64,000 nucleotides of DNA from Labilibaculum filiforme (lineage in GTDB: Bacteria; Bacteroidota; Bacteroidia; Bacteroidales; Marinifilaceae). Location of the stretch: the NCBI RefSeq assembly GCF_002843315.1, contig NZ_MVDD01000003.1, positions 186,001 through 250,000 of the forward strand, given 5' to 3'. This document shows positions 12,405 through 22,145 of the stretch, piece after piece (position 1 is the first letter of the stretch; each line of letters starts with the position of its first letter). The notes below the pieces were generated by a model that was not told the DNA's origin, ran no database searches, and saw only the letters and a program-made list of their open reading frames with translations. The position numbers and the translations under genes are program-made.

Positions 12405-12441
12405 AAAAAGAAGGAGAACCATTCATTGTGGTTCTCCTTCT
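12405..12441 (-). terminator. Terminator of the HTCS gene
   Basis: A 13-bp perfect stem (AGAAGGAGAACCA and its complement, 12409-12441) with a 7-nt loop and T-rich sequence on the minus strand. It lies 26 bp after the HTCS stop. Confidence 0.93.
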
Positions 12442-12467
12442 ATTCAAAAAATATATTTTTGCTTTAT

Positions 12468-15400
12468 TTATGCCTCATCTTCTTGATCTTCTCGATGCCT
12501 TCTAATAAATTCGGATGGCGTAGTTCCAAATTGCTTCCTAAAACATTCCCTAAAATACTTCATATCGTTAAAACCCACCTCATATACCACATCAGTAACC
12601 GACAATCGATCTAATTTTAATAACTGCGCTGCTCTTTTCAATCGAATGGTTCGAATAAAAACATTGGCAGTCTGCCCTAACAATGCCTTCAATTTTTTAT
12701 TTAAAATAGACTGACTAATTCCTACTTCGCGCCCTAACTGAACCACCGTGAATTCAGGATTGCTAATATTTTCTTCCACCACCTTCAACAAACGTTCTAC
12801 CAGTTTCTCGTCAATAGAAGTAAAAGTTATTTCTTTAGGCTCAATTTCAATTTTTTGATTAAAAACATGTCTCACTAATCTACGTGCCTCCAAAATTGAT
12901 TTTATTTGAGCAACAAGCACGTCAATATTAAACGGTTTTGAAATATAAGCTACTGCACCTTCTGTTAATCCGATCAGCTTATCTTCATCGGCCGATTTTG
13001 CAGTTAAAATTACGATGGGAATATGACATATTTCCTGATCCTGCTTAATTAGATTACACATTTCGAACCCGTCCATTTCAGGCATCATCACATCGCTAAT
13101 AATAATATCAGGAGTAAACTTACGACACAAGTCAATCCCTTCTTTACCATTGTATGCCTGTATGCAATTAAACTCTTCCTCTAAATTAGTTTTTATTAAT
13201 GCCTGAACATCATAATTATCTTCAACAATTAAAACACTTGATTTATCCTCATCAAACACCACATTTTCCAGTGATTGTTGCTCCCTTTTTTCAATTTGGT
13301 AATCTTTTACTACGATTTGTTTTTCTATAGCTTGCTCCATAGGCTGATCGGAAAAATCATCCTCTTTAAAATGAAGTTTTCCCTTACTTAAATACACCGA
13401 AAATACTGTAGCAATATTCGGATTACTAGAAACCATTATTTTCCCATGGTGCAAATTGATAAGATTTTTGGCAAATGCTAAACCTATTCCCGTACCTGAT
13501 ACTTTTGATAATTTGTGGCTACTCGTTTGGTAAAAACGATCAAAAAGAAAAGGAAGCTTTTCTCTATCTATACCTGGACCATTATCTTTTATATCAAATC
13601 GTACCCACTCCTTCCCTTCAATCTCCTCCTCCGAAACAATAATTGAAACTTCGCCCCCTTGAGGTGTAAATTTAAATGCATTGGAAAGTAGATTAAACAG
13701 TACTTTTTCTATTTTGTCGTAATCAAACCACAACTCCACCGAAGGGTAAGCATTTTTTAATTCGTAACGAATTCCTTTCGATTGGGCTATCTCATTAAAT
13801 GCATCAAAAACTTCATTTACCAACTCCATTACATTGCCTCGAGATACAGCCAATGGCATTTTACCCTTTTCTAATTTTCTAAATTCCATTAATTGATTAA
13901 TCAATCGATTTAGCATACCAACATTCTTAATCATTAAAGAATAATTACGCTGACGATACACTTCATCCACCCGATCGCCTTTGGATATTAATTTTTCTAA
14001 TGGACTCTGTATTAGCGTAAGAGGAGTTCTAAACTCATGCGATATATTGGTGAAAAATTGCAATTTCATTTGAACCAGCTCTTCCATTTTTTCTTGTTCG
14101 AAATGCTCCATCATGAGTTGATTCTTTTTGGTAACATCAATAATTGAATACCTACGGAAAAAAACCATAAGCACAATAAAAAGGATTCCATAAAGTAGAA
14201 ATGCAAAACTAGTAAACCAAAATGGAGGAACAACTTCAATAAATATGCTAGAGGGAAGAGTTGCCCATACACCATCATTATTAGTAGCCAAAACAATCAG
14301 TGTATATTCTCCTGGCGGTATATTCGTATATTTTGCTCTGGGATCTGCACTATTAACAACCGTCCATTCGGTATCGAAACCATCTAATTTATATTTATAG
14401 CTAATTTTTTCGGGTGCCACATAATGAAGTGCAGTAAAACCTACGGAAAAACTATTTTCGGAATACCTTAATTTAATAGAATCTGTTGAAGGCATCTCAC
14501 TCTCGAGCAACACCCGTCCATTATATTTCTTGCCTGTTAATATTTGCTGATTAAGCACAAATAATTCTGTAAACTCAACTTCGGAACCGTATGGATTATC
14601 AACAATCTCGCTTGGATTAAACACATTAAGACCATTAACGCCTCCAAATATCATCTCCCCATTTACTTTCGTATAAGAGGCCAATTCACTAAACTCATAA
14701 TCTTGTAATCCATCAGATACCGAATAGTTTCTAATTTCATCTGTTTCGGGATTAAAGCGAGTGAGTCCCTTATTGGTAGATATCCACAAATTACCATCTC
14801 CATCTTCTTCCAATGCCTTAATTGCATCGTTTGGTAAGCCATGTTTTGAGGTATAGGTTTTAAATTTGAAAGTACTCCCAAATTGCTCCAGCAATAAACA
14901 TAGGCCACCACCCATTGTGCCCACCCAAGTTCGATCTTTACTATCTACATACATGGCCATCACATAATTATGCGACAATGAATTTTCATCCCCACAAACA
15001 TGTACTGCCTTCAGAAAATAAGGATCTGGTTTGTATTTTTCGTTTTGTAGTAACAAATTCAATCCCTGATCGGTACCGATAAAAATATTCCCTTCCTTAT
15101 CCTCTATTAAACTTCTTACAATATCTGAAGATAAACACCCATCTCCCTCACTATCCGCGTTATAATGATTTAAGATGACCAATTCCTTCTTCTCAACATC
15201 ATAGCTTGCCTTGTACAAACCATCGCTATAGGTTCCTAACCAAATTAAATCATCGCGACCAACTAGAATTGTAAAAACAGGATTTTTTACCAAATTACTT
15301 AGTGAACTAAATTCAATATTTTCCTTGCCTTTTAAAGTACAAATTGCCAATTTCGTTGGATATCCAACTCCCATTAATACACTTTCCGGTTTCCCTGGTA

Positions 15401-16664
15401 TGCCTTTAATACAATAAACGTAATTTTGAGCTCGTTCATTTGTACTTATTGGAATATTTACAAAACCATTTTGATAATTTTCTGTTTCATACTTAGATAG
15501 AAAAGAAACACCTCCACCTTCGGTACCAATCCATAAATTTGCATTGGGATCTTCATAAACAGCTCGAACTTTATTATATGCCAAACTTCCTTTTGAATTT
15601 GATTGACTTATATGGTGAAACTTTTTCTCATTTAAATCTAACTTATTAAGTCCTCCACCATTGGTTCCTACCCATAAAAGTCCCGACTTATCCTCGTACA
15701 AAATGGTTATATTATTTTTACTGAGACTGCCAGAATTGTAGAATTCCGATTGAAAATTTCGAATTAAATCCAATTGCTCCAAATCATCATCCCACATAAA
15801 CTGAAATAAACCTTTAGGATTCCCTCCAAAAATGAACTCTTTACTAGTTCTGATTAAGTTTGCAAAAAAATAGGGCGCAACTTTCTTTACTTCCAACTTA
15901 TCTTTGTCAAGAGAGCCTTTTAAAAAATAAACTGCATCGTTAAACGATATCAAATAACCATTTTTTGTTTCAACAATATCACGACAATAACCATTAAAAT
16001 TTAGACTAATCTCATTAAGTTCTAAACTTAAATTTGTTGACAATTTAAATAGAAACAACCCTTTAGCACTGCTTAACCATAACTGCTGCTTCGAATCTTC
16101 TTTTAAAACATATATAGTAGCTAAATCATGAACTACATTTGCTTTATCAACAGCAGTTCTAAATACAGCACCTCGATATTCGTTTCTATTTTTATTATAG
16201 ACTTTCGTATCTAAAACACTTAAGCCTTTGGAGGAAGAAAGCCAAAGCATTCCATTCGAATCAAGCAATAGGTTACCTATTTTAGTACCAAGAATAATTT
16301 GCTTCCCGTTTATTTCATTTGGGATCTTATGAAATTCCTCTTTTTTTCGATCAAAAAACCAAAGCCCATTATCGGAAGTTGCAATCCAAAAATTTCCATT
16401 ATCATCTTCTGTCATACCAAATGGAAGGTTACTCCCAATTGGAAATTCCATAGGAGAAGTTCTTTTGTATGTTACAAAGTTCAATCCATCGAATCGATTC
16501 AAACCATCATAGGTTCCAAACCACATAAAACCTTTCGAATCCTGAAAAATGAAGGTAACATCATTTTGAGAAAGACCATCAAGCGTGCTCAAATGATCAA
16601 AATCGGATTGTGAGTAAGAAAATAAACTTGTAAACAATAACAAAAAGGACAGAAGTATACGCAT
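12468..16664 (-). CDS. Hybrid two-component system (HTCS) sensor/regulator of the PUL
   Basis: A 1398-residue single-chain regulator with a signal peptide (LFSYSQSDF). The periplasmic sensor has many Reg_prop propeller blades (WFGTYDGLNRFDG, LWVGTNGGGLNKLD, LWIGTEGGGVSFL and others) to about residue 720, then a Y_Y_Y domain (YKYKLDGFDTEW). A membrane segment follows at about 808-832, then HisKA with SHEFRTPLT (His about 876), HATPase (DNGPGIDREKLPFLFDRF, SGTGIGLAFAKNL), a receiver with IISDVMMPEMDG (Asp about 1191) and a C-terminal AraC-type HTH (GISQSILNKKLKALLGQ to the end). It should sense an oligosaccharide and activate the PUL promoters. It sits in the middle of the PUL with its own terminator. 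Confidence 0.96.
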   Translation of the reverse strand: MRILLSFLLLFTSLFSYSQSDFDHLSTLDGLSQNDVTFIFQDSKGFMWFGTYDGLNRFDGLNFVTYKRTSPMEFPIGSNLPFGMTEDDNGNFWIATSDNGLWFFDRKKEEFHKIPNEINGKQIILGTKIGNLLLDSNGMLWLSSSKGLSVLDTKVYNKNRNEYRGAVFRTAVDKANVVHDLATIYVLKEDSKQQLWLSSAKGLFLFKLSTNLSLELNEISLNFNGYCRDIVETKNGYLISFNDAVYFLKGSLDKDKLEVKKVAPYFFANLIRTSKEFIFGGNPKGLFQFMWDDDLEQLDLIRNFQSEFYNSGSLSKNNITILYEDKSGLLWVGTNGGGLNKLDLNEKKFHHISQSNSKGSLAYNKVRAVYEDPNANLWIGTEGGGVSFLSKYETENYQNGFVNIPISTNERAQNYVYCIKGIPGKPESVLMGVGYPTKLAICTLKGKENIEFSSLSNLVKNPVFTILVGRDDLIWLGTYSDGLYKASYDVEKKELVILNHYNADSEGDGCLSSDIVRSLIEDKEGNIFIGTDQGLNLLLQNEKYKPDPYFLKAVHVCGDENSLSHNYVMAMYVDSKDRTWVGTMGGGLCLLLEQFGSTFKFKTYTSKHGLPNDAIKALEEDGDGNLWISTNKGLTRFNPETDEIRNYSVSDGLQDYEFSELASYTKVNGEMIFGGVNGLNVFNPSEIVDNPYGSEVEFTELFVLNQQILTGKKYNGRVLLESEMPSTDSIKLRYSENSFSVGFTALHYVAPEKISYKYKLDGFDTEWTVVNSADPRAKYTNIPPGEYTLIVLATNNDGVWATLPSSIFIEVVPPFWFTSFAFLLYGILFIVLMVFFRRYSIIDVTKKNQLMMEHFEQEKMEELVQMKLQFFTNISHEFRTPLTLIQSPLEKLISKGDRVDEVYRQRNYSLMIKNVGMLNRLINQLMEFRKLEKGKMPLAVSRGNVMELVNEVFDAFNEIAQSKGIRYELKNAYPSVELWFDYDKIEKVLFNLLSNAFKFTPQGGEVSIIVSEEEIEGKEWVRFDIKDNGPGIDREKLPFLFDRFYQTSSHKLSKVSGTGIGLAFAKNLINLHHGKIMVSSNPNIATVFSVYLSKGKLHFKEDDFSDQPMEQAIEKQIVVKDYQIEKREQQSLENVVFDEDKSSVLIVEDNYDVQALIKTNLEEEFNCIQAYNGKEGIDLCRKFTPDIIISDVMMPEMDGFEMCNLIKQDQEICHIPIVILTAKSADEDKLIGLTEGAVAYISKPFNIDVLVAQIKSILEARRLVRHVFNQKIEIEPKEITFTSIDEKLVERLLKVVEENISNPEFTVVQLGREVGISQSILNKKLKALLGQTANVFIRTIRLKRAAQLLKLDRLSVTDVVYEVGFNDMKYFRECFRKQFGTTPSEFIRRHREDQEDEA

Positions 16665-16725
16665 ATAAGATTAATTACTAGATTATTACCGCGACCTTAA
16701 ACCAATTAGTAAATAATGGACTTAA

Positions 16726-16747
16726 ATCGATCATTGAAACAATCGAT
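16726..16747. promoter_or_regulatory. ATCGAT inverted repeat upstream of the HTCS gene
   Basis: ATCGATCATTG and CAATCGAT face each other across AAA, about 60 bp upstream of the HTCS start. The right arm AAACAATCGAT is identical to part of the LacI operator candidate at 32012-32027. It may be a weak LacI-family site linking the two regulators, or chance in AT-rich DNA. Confidence 0.35.
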
Positions 16748-16753
16748 AATGTA

Positions 16754-16787
16754 TAAAAAAAAACCTTCCCTACATAGAATGCAGGGA
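16754..16787 (-). terminator. Terminator of the GH3 gene
   Basis: On the minus strand CCCTGCAT pairs with ATGTAGGG (one G-U) around a TCT loop, followed by a long T run. It lies 24 bp after the GH3 stop. Confidence 0.88.
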
Positions 16788-16811
16788 TAAGTTTATATTT
16801 CACTTTAGAAT

Positions 16812-19010
16812 TTATTTTACTACAAATACATCCTCAATTAACTTTACAGAACCTAATTTTGACATATCTTGGATAGGAGAACTACCTCCTACCATAATTT
16901 TATACTGCCCTTTTACTACCACTTCTTTTCCTTCTTCCGAAATTTGAGCTAATTTTTTTGTATCTATTTCAAATTCTACTTTTTTCGTTTCTCCTTTAAG
17001 CGTTGTAATTCGTTTAAATCCAATCAGTTTTTTAAATGGTGCAGTTTGTCCAGCTCCGGGTTGACTCAAATACAATTGAACCACTTCATCACTATCGTAA
17101 TTACCTGAGTTTGTTATTTCTACACTTGCTTTTACGCTTTCTTCTCTTTTAATTTTCTTGGCACTTAATTGCAAATTTGAATATTGAAACTGAGTATAAC
17201 TCAATCCAAACCCAAAAGGAAATAATGGATCTTCCTTCATAAATTTATAAGTTCTGCCATTCATACTATAATCATTGTAAGCGGGAAGTTGATCCATACT
17301 CTTTAGAAATGTTACAGGCAATTTACCCGATGGAGAAACTTTACCAAAAACAATATCCGCTACGGCGGTTCCTCCATCTTGTCCTGGATACCAAGCCCAT
17401 ACTATTGCATCAGCCAATTCAGCTACTTCAGGAATAATCATAGGACTTCCTCCAGTCATTACAACAATTACTGGTTTTTTATTATCCTTTTTCAGTTTAC
17501 GCAAAAACTCCAGTTGATTTGAAGGTAAGAATGGTTGTAATCGATCTCCCATAGTTTCCGATGCAATAGCATCCCCTTCTTCGCCTTCCATTGCACTTGA
17601 TATGCCTAAAACAGCAATAATGGCATCAGCGCTCTTAGCTTCTCCTGTAGTCCAATCAATTGGATTTACATTATCACGAAAAGGCAAGCATCCCATTTTA
17701 TAGTTGATAGTAGTTCCGGAACTTACTGTAGCGGTAATTCCTTCTAAAATATTTACCAAACGATTGCTCATTCCGTAATAATTCCCTAATAAAACTTCAC
17801 TATTGTTGGCTTGTGGACCAGTAACATACAAATTTTTAATGTTCGGAGATAATGGTAATGCATTATTCTTGTTGGTAAGCAATACAATGGATTTTTGAGC
17901 TACTTCCAAAGCAAGAGAATTATGCTCATCGCTACAAATTACTTCCTCACCCAATTTACTGTATGGATTATCTTCTTCCGGATCGAAAAAACCTAACTTA
18001 AATCTTGTGTTTAGTAAAGCTCGTAAGCTTTTATCGATTGTTTCCTCCTTCACCAAGCCTTTTTGAACAGCTTCCACTAGGTTTGGATATACTCTTCCGC
18101 AATTTAAATCGACCCCAGTATTAATAGCTAAAGCTGCCGACTCTACAGCATTTTTAGTAACCTTATGATGAGCGTGAAAATCCTCGATTGCACCGCAATC
18201 GGAAACTACATGCCCCTTAAAACCCCATTTTTCGCGCAGAATTTCCTGCATCAACAAGTTACTTCCGCAAGCTGGCTCTCCCAACACACGATTATAGGCT
18301 CCCATTACCGATTCTACTTTAGCTTCCTTAACTAAAGCCTCAAAAGCTGGAAGATAGGTTTCATAAAGGTCTTTTTGAGAGGTAATCGCATCAAATTCAT
18401 GACGCAAGGCCTCTGGACCGGAATGTACTGCATAATGTTTTGCACATGCCGCGGTTTTTAAATAGTTGGGATTGTCTCCTTGTAAACCTTTCACAAAAGC
18501 AACACCAATTCGAGAAGTTAAATATGGATCTTCTCCATATGTTTCTTGACCTCTACCCCATCTTGCATCCCTGAAGATATTAATGTTAGGAGTCCAAAAA
18601 GTTAGTCCTGCATATTTAGACCGATTATCATTTTTTATAGAAATATTAAATTTAGCCCTTGCCTCATCCGAAATGGCAGAGGAAACTCTTTGTGCCAAAT
18701 CAGTATCAAATGTAGCTGCTAATCCAATAGCTTGCGGAAAAACAGTTGACCTTCCATTTCTTGCAACTCCGTGTAAACATTCATTCCACCAATTGTAAAG
18801 TGGTACAGATAAACGTGGTATTGCTTCACTAACATCTGTCAATTGCGATACTTTTTCTTCTAAAGTCATTGCATCAATTAATGCATCTATCCTCGTTTCT
18901 ACAGGCAAAGTAGTATTATACCATTCAAAACTTTCATTTTGCGCGCTAACAATACTTTGATTAGCCAAACTGATCATTACCAGCAGAAAAAATAATCTCA
19001 ATTTCATCAT
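16812..19010 (-). CDS. GH3 beta-glucosidase/beta-xylosidase-type glycoside hydrolase
   Basis: A 732-residue protein with a cleavable signal peptide (SIVSAQNES). The GH3 N-terminal barrel contains MTLEEKVSQL, ECLHGVARNG, a KHYAVHSGPEALRH substrate-binding segment and VVSDCGAI, whose Asp (about residue 268) is the expected nucleophile. The C-terminal alpha/beta sandwich (VVMTGGSPM) is followed by FPFGFGLSYTQF and a fibronectin-III-like domain. Family members remove terminal beta-glucose, beta-xylose or alpha-arabinose; NWWNECLHGV resembles the xylosidase/glucosidase subgroup. MMK gives two adjacent possible starts. It is probably periplasmic. It is divergent from the second GH2 gene, with a shared regulatory region. 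Confidence 0.93.
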   Translation of the reverse strand: MMKLRLFFLLVMISLANQSIVSAQNESFEWYNTTLPVETRIDALIDAMTLEEKVSQLTDVSEAIPRLSVPLYNWWNECLHGVARNGRSTVFPQAIGLAATFDTDLAQRVSSAISDEARAKFNISIKNDNRSKYAGLTFWTPNINIFRDARWGRGQETYGEDPYLTSRIGVAFVKGLQGDNPNYLKTAACAKHYAVHSGPEALRHEFDAITSQKDLYETYLPAFEALVKEAKVESVMGAYNRVLGEPACGSNLLMQEILREKWGFKGHVVSDCGAIEDFHAHHKVTKNAVESAALAINTGVDLNCGRVYPNLVEAVQKGLVKEETIDKSLRALLNTRFKLGFFDPEEDNPYSKLGEEVICSDEHNSLALEVAQKSIVLLTNKNNALPLSPNIKNLYVTGPQANNSEVLLGNYYGMSNRLVNILEGITATVSSGTTINYKMGCLPFRDNVNPIDWTTGEAKSADAIIAVLGISSAMEGEEGDAIASETMGDRLQPFLPSNQLEFLRKLKKDNKKPVIVVMTGGSPMIIPEVAELADAIVWAWYPGQDGGTAVADIVFGKVSPSGKLPVTFLKSMDQLPAYNDYSMNGRTYKFMKEDPLFPFGFGLSYTQFQYSNLQLSAKKIKREESVKASVEITNSGNYDSDEVVQLYLSQPGAGQTAPFKKLIGFKRITTLKGETKKVEFEIDTKKLAQISEEGKEVVVKGQYKIMVGGSSPIQDMSKLGSVKLIEDVFVVK

Positions 19011-19077
19011 ATCTCTTTGTACTTATTCGTATCTAAAATTACTTAAACTATCAATTCTTTCGAAGAATTAATAATTT

Positions 19078-19144
19078 CAAACCTAACATCATTATGAACA
19101 AAACCTAGGGTGTATTTTCCACAAATTAAGAGGGGGTATTTTCC
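19078..19144 (-). promoter_or_regulatory. Promoter and candidate HTCS operators of GH3
   Basis: On the coding strand the -7 box is TAGGTTTG (19078-19085). GGAAAATACCCCC (ending at 19132) lies 46 nt upstream of it. A related GGAAAATACACC (19109-19120) sits 24 bp closer to the gene, so two direct repeats are present, as expected for an AraC-type activator dimer. Confidence 0.62.
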
Positions 19145-19287
19145 CTACACTAATAATACCATTCCAGAATAAAATCACTACCTACTATATTACAAACACT
19201 TAACCTGTTGTGTAAATCAAAAACTTACCATTCTAAAAATTACAAACAATGCGTTTTCAACTTTTAACTACTCCATTATTTTATCAA

Positions 19288-19351
19288 AAAAATTACCCCT
19301 AAGTCTATTAGAAAATGCCCCCTCGCGATTTGTATTTTGAATTTACCTTTG
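19288..19351 (+). promoter_or_regulatory. Promoter and candidate HTCS operator of the second GH2 gene
   Basis: AAAAATTACCCC (ending at 19299) lies 44 nt upstream of a perfect -7 box TACCTTTG (19344-19351). A second AAAATGCCCCC lies at 19312-19322. This promoter falls downstream of the ATG at 19315, so the gene must start later, at 19447. Confidence 0.6.
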
Positions 19352-19446
19352 AAAAGGACAATGTACAAAAAACAATTTTACAATTTAAAATGATAGTTGA
19401 TTCCTCTCGACGAGGAGTTGAGAATAATCATAAATCAAAAATAAGG

Positions 19447-21948
19447 ATGAATAAAAAAAAATACAAATCAAAATTATTCGACACTGCTACCCTACTAATA
19501 ATTGCAATTTGCACAATTGGATTGGGAGCTTGCAAGCAAACTCAACTACTTTCCGATCAAGAATTTAACAAAGAGTGGTTGTTTTTTAAAGGGGAAGCAG
19601 AGAACGCAATTTTAGTGGAGTTTGATGATTCTAATTGGAGGAAACTAAACCTTCCTCACGATTGGGCAATCGAGGGTCCATTTAGTAAAGAATACAATGC
19701 ACGAACCGGTGGACTTCCTGTTCATGGAACAGGATGGTACCGAAAACACTTTCAAATTAGTAAGGTGGCTCAGAATAAGATTATTTCGGTAGAATTTGAT
19801 GGTGCTATGAATAATGCAAATGTATGGGTAAATGGTCAATTTGCGGGAAAAAGACCATTCGGATATATTGGATTTGAATTTGATATTACCCCTTTTATAA
19901 AATTCGGAGAAGAAAATGTAATTGCGGTGCGCTTAAGCCCTGAAGATCTGTCTGCAAGATGGTACTCTGGTGCCGGTATCTATCGGAATGTGAAATTGAA
20001 AATCAATAATAAACTTCACATCCCGCAATGGGGTACAAAAATTACAAGTAAAAACATTTCCGGTTCAAATACTCAGGTAAACATTACAAGTTCAATTTGT
20101 AATAAATATAAAGATCAGAAAACAGCTCAACTGCAAACACAAATACTTTCTCCAAAAGGGGAAATCATATCTGTAATTACATCCGACATAGTTATTCAGG
20201 CAAAAACAACTGGAATTGTTGATCAGAAATTAAATGTGGAAAATCCTCAAGTTTGGAGTCTTGAGACACCAAACATATATACTGCAATCAGTAATATACT
20301 TATCGGCGGAAAAACCGTGGATAGTTACGAAAGTAAGTTCGGAATACGGGAAATAAAATTTACTCCTGAAAATGGATTTCAACTAAACGGTAAAACAATA
20401 AAATTACAAGGTGTTTGTATGCATCATGATTTGGGACCTTTGGGAACTGCCGTTAATTATCGGGCAACCGAAAGACAAATGGAAATAATGAAAGGAATGG
20501 GAGTTAATGCGCTACGTACAAGTCATAATCCTCCATCCCCCGAAATGCTTGAAATATGCGACAAACTAGGAATTCTTGTTCAAGTTGAGGCTTTTGATGA
20601 ATGGAAGATTGGAAAAGTTCCAAACGGATACAACAAATATTTCGACGAATGGCATGAGAAAGACCTGCGCGACATGATAAAAAGAGATCGGAATCATCCT
20701 TCGGTAATTATGTGGAGTATTGGAAATGAAATATTAGAACAGGGAAAAACAGATGGATGGAAGATTGCTAAAGCACTAACTGAAATTTGTCATTCAGAAG
20801 ATTCTACAAGACCAACAACAGCAGGCTTTAATTATTATCCTGCTCCTTTCGAAAATCAATTAACAAAGTATGTGGATATTGTTGGAATGAACTACTGGCC
20901 AATTAATTACGAAGAAATCCTCGAAGCAAATCCAAATATGATTGTTTATGGCTCCGAAACTTCTTCGCAAACAAGTAGCCGTGGCGTTTACCACTTCCCT
21001 ATTGAGGCAAAGGAGCAACACCAAACCAATCAGGTATCTAGTTACGATGTTACCGTTGGACCAGCTTGGGCATATCCTCCCGATGTTGAATTTGAGCAAC
21101 AAGAAAAAGTCAAAAGATCATTGGGGGAATTTATGTGGACAGGCTTCGATTATTTAGGGGAACCAACGCCTTATGGTGGTCGCGACAATTCCACTCATGG
21201 TTATTGGAATGATGATTGGCCTTCTCGTTCTTCTTATTTTGCTCCGGTTGACCTATGCGGATTTCCAAAAGACCGGTATTATTTATACCAAAGCCAATGG
21301 ACTACAAAACCAATGGTTCATGTTCTTCCGCATTGGAATTGGGAAGGAAAGGAAGGCGATATTATTCCAGTATATTCCTATACCAACTGCGACGAAGTGG
21401 AGCTATTTGTTAATGGAAAATCATTCGGGAAAAAAGTAAAAGGCGTTGATTTAACTCCAATTCCTGCAGAGTTTCATTTCTTTCCTAAAGGAACGTATCT
21501 ATCGAAATACCGTTTGTCGTGGGATGTTCCCTATCAGCCTGGTAACATTAAGGTAGTAGCATACAAAAACGGTAAGGTGGAAGCCGAAAAAGAAATTCAT
21601 ACCGCAGGAAAAGCATCTCAGATAAACCTGGTTGCAGATAGAGGTACGATAAATGCAGATGGCAAAGATTTATCGTTTATAACGGTACGTATTGAAGACG
21701 AAAATGGAAATTTATGCCCAAATGCAAATCAATTAATTGAATTTTCGATAGAAGGTAATGGAGTGATTACCGCAGTGGGTAATGGCGATGCCACCTCATT
21801 AAAGGCTTACCAATCCAAAGAAAGAAATGCTTTTAATGGTTTGTGCCTTTTAATTGTAAAATCGACAGAAAAATCTGGTATCATCAAAATTACAGCCAAA
21901 AGTAATTCACTAACATGCAGTGAATTAACAATAAATAGTAAGAAATAG
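19447..21948 (+). CDS. GH2 beta-galactosidase-type lipoprotein
   Basis: The ATG at 19447 is chosen because it begins a lipoprotein signal (lipobox LGAC) and the frame upstream of it contains the promoter. The 833 residues comprise a GH2 sugar-binding domain (DDSNWRKLNLPHDWAIEGPF, GTGWYRKHF), an Ig-like domain and a barrel with VMWSIGNE (acid/base Glu about 428) and VYGSETSS (expected nucleophile Glu about 504). C-terminal DUF4982-like and invasin-like Ig domains follow. Most such PUL enzymes are beta-galactosidases, but beta-glucuronidase or related activity cannot be excluded. It is divergent from the GH3 gene and followed by a terminator. Confidence 0.9.
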   Translation: MNKKKYKSKLFDTATLLIIAICTIGLGACKQTQLLSDQEFNKEWLFFKGEAENAILVEFDDSNWRKLNLPHDWAIEGPFSKEYNARTGGLPVHGTGWYRKHFQISKVAQNKIISVEFDGAMNNANVWVNGQFAGKRPFGYIGFEFDITPFIKFGEENVIAVRLSPEDLSARWYSGAGIYRNVKLKINNKLHIPQWGTKITSKNISGSNTQVNITSSICNKYKDQKTAQLQTQILSPKGEIISVITSDIVIQAKTTGIVDQKLNVENPQVWSLETPNIYTAISNILIGGKTVDSYESKFGIREIKFTPENGFQLNGKTIKLQGVCMHHDLGPLGTAVNYRATERQMEIMKGMGVNALRTSHNPPSPEMLEICDKLGILVQVEAFDEWKIGKVPNGYNKYFDEWHEKDLRDMIKRDRNHPSVIMWSIGNEILEQGKTDGWKIAKALTEICHSEDSTRPTTAGFNYYPAPFENQLTKYVDIVGMNYWPINYEEILEANPNMIVYGSETSSQTSSRGVYHFPIEAKEQHQTNQVSSYDVTVGPAWAYPPDVEFEQQEKVKRSLGEFMWTGFDYLGEPTPYGGRDNSTHGYWNDDWPSRSSYFAPVDLCGFPKDRYYLYQSQWTTKPMVHVLPHWNWEGKEGDIIPVYSYTNCDEVELFVNGKSFGKKVKGVDLTPIPAEFHFFPKGTYLSKYRLSWDVPYQPGNIKVVAYKNGKVEAEKEIHTAGKASQINLVADRGTINADGKDLSFITVRIEDENGNLCPNANQLIEFSIEGNGVITAVGNGDATSLKAYQSKERNAFNGLCLLIVKSTEKSGIIKITAKSNSLTCSELTINSKK

Positions 21949-21978
21949 TTTCAATTAGTAGGTTAGTGTTAAAAGTAG

Positions 21979-22020
21979 CCGAGACTGTTTGCCATTTGGT
22001 ATTCAGTCTCGGTTTTTTTT
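21979..22020 (+). terminator. Terminator of the second GH2 gene
   Basis: The stem CCGAGACTG / CAGTCTCGG is followed by eight T, 30 bp after the stop codon. Confidence 0.93.
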
Positions 22021-22050
22021 ACAGATAAAATTTAAGAACGAAAGGGCATA

Positions 22051-22082
22051 AAAAAATAGACTGCCTAATCAGACAGTCTATT
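22051..22082 (-). terminator. Terminator of the L-galactose operon
   Basis: A 9-bp stem AATAGACTG / CAGTCTATT is followed on the minus strand by a T run, downstream of the zinc dehydrogenase gene. Confidence 0.88.
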
Positions 22083-22145
22083 GGTACCAAGTTAACATCA
22101 AAACTCAATTAATTTATAGCATTACAAACTAATTTATTGATGCTG

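Noticed and set aside
16299-16613. 104-codon frame on the plus strand
   Set aside because: Shadow of the N-terminal propeller of the HTCS.
19315-19446. N-terminal extension of the second GH2 gene
   Set aside because: The extension overlaps the likely promoter (TACCTTTG at 19344-19351), and the lipoprotein signal begins at 19447.
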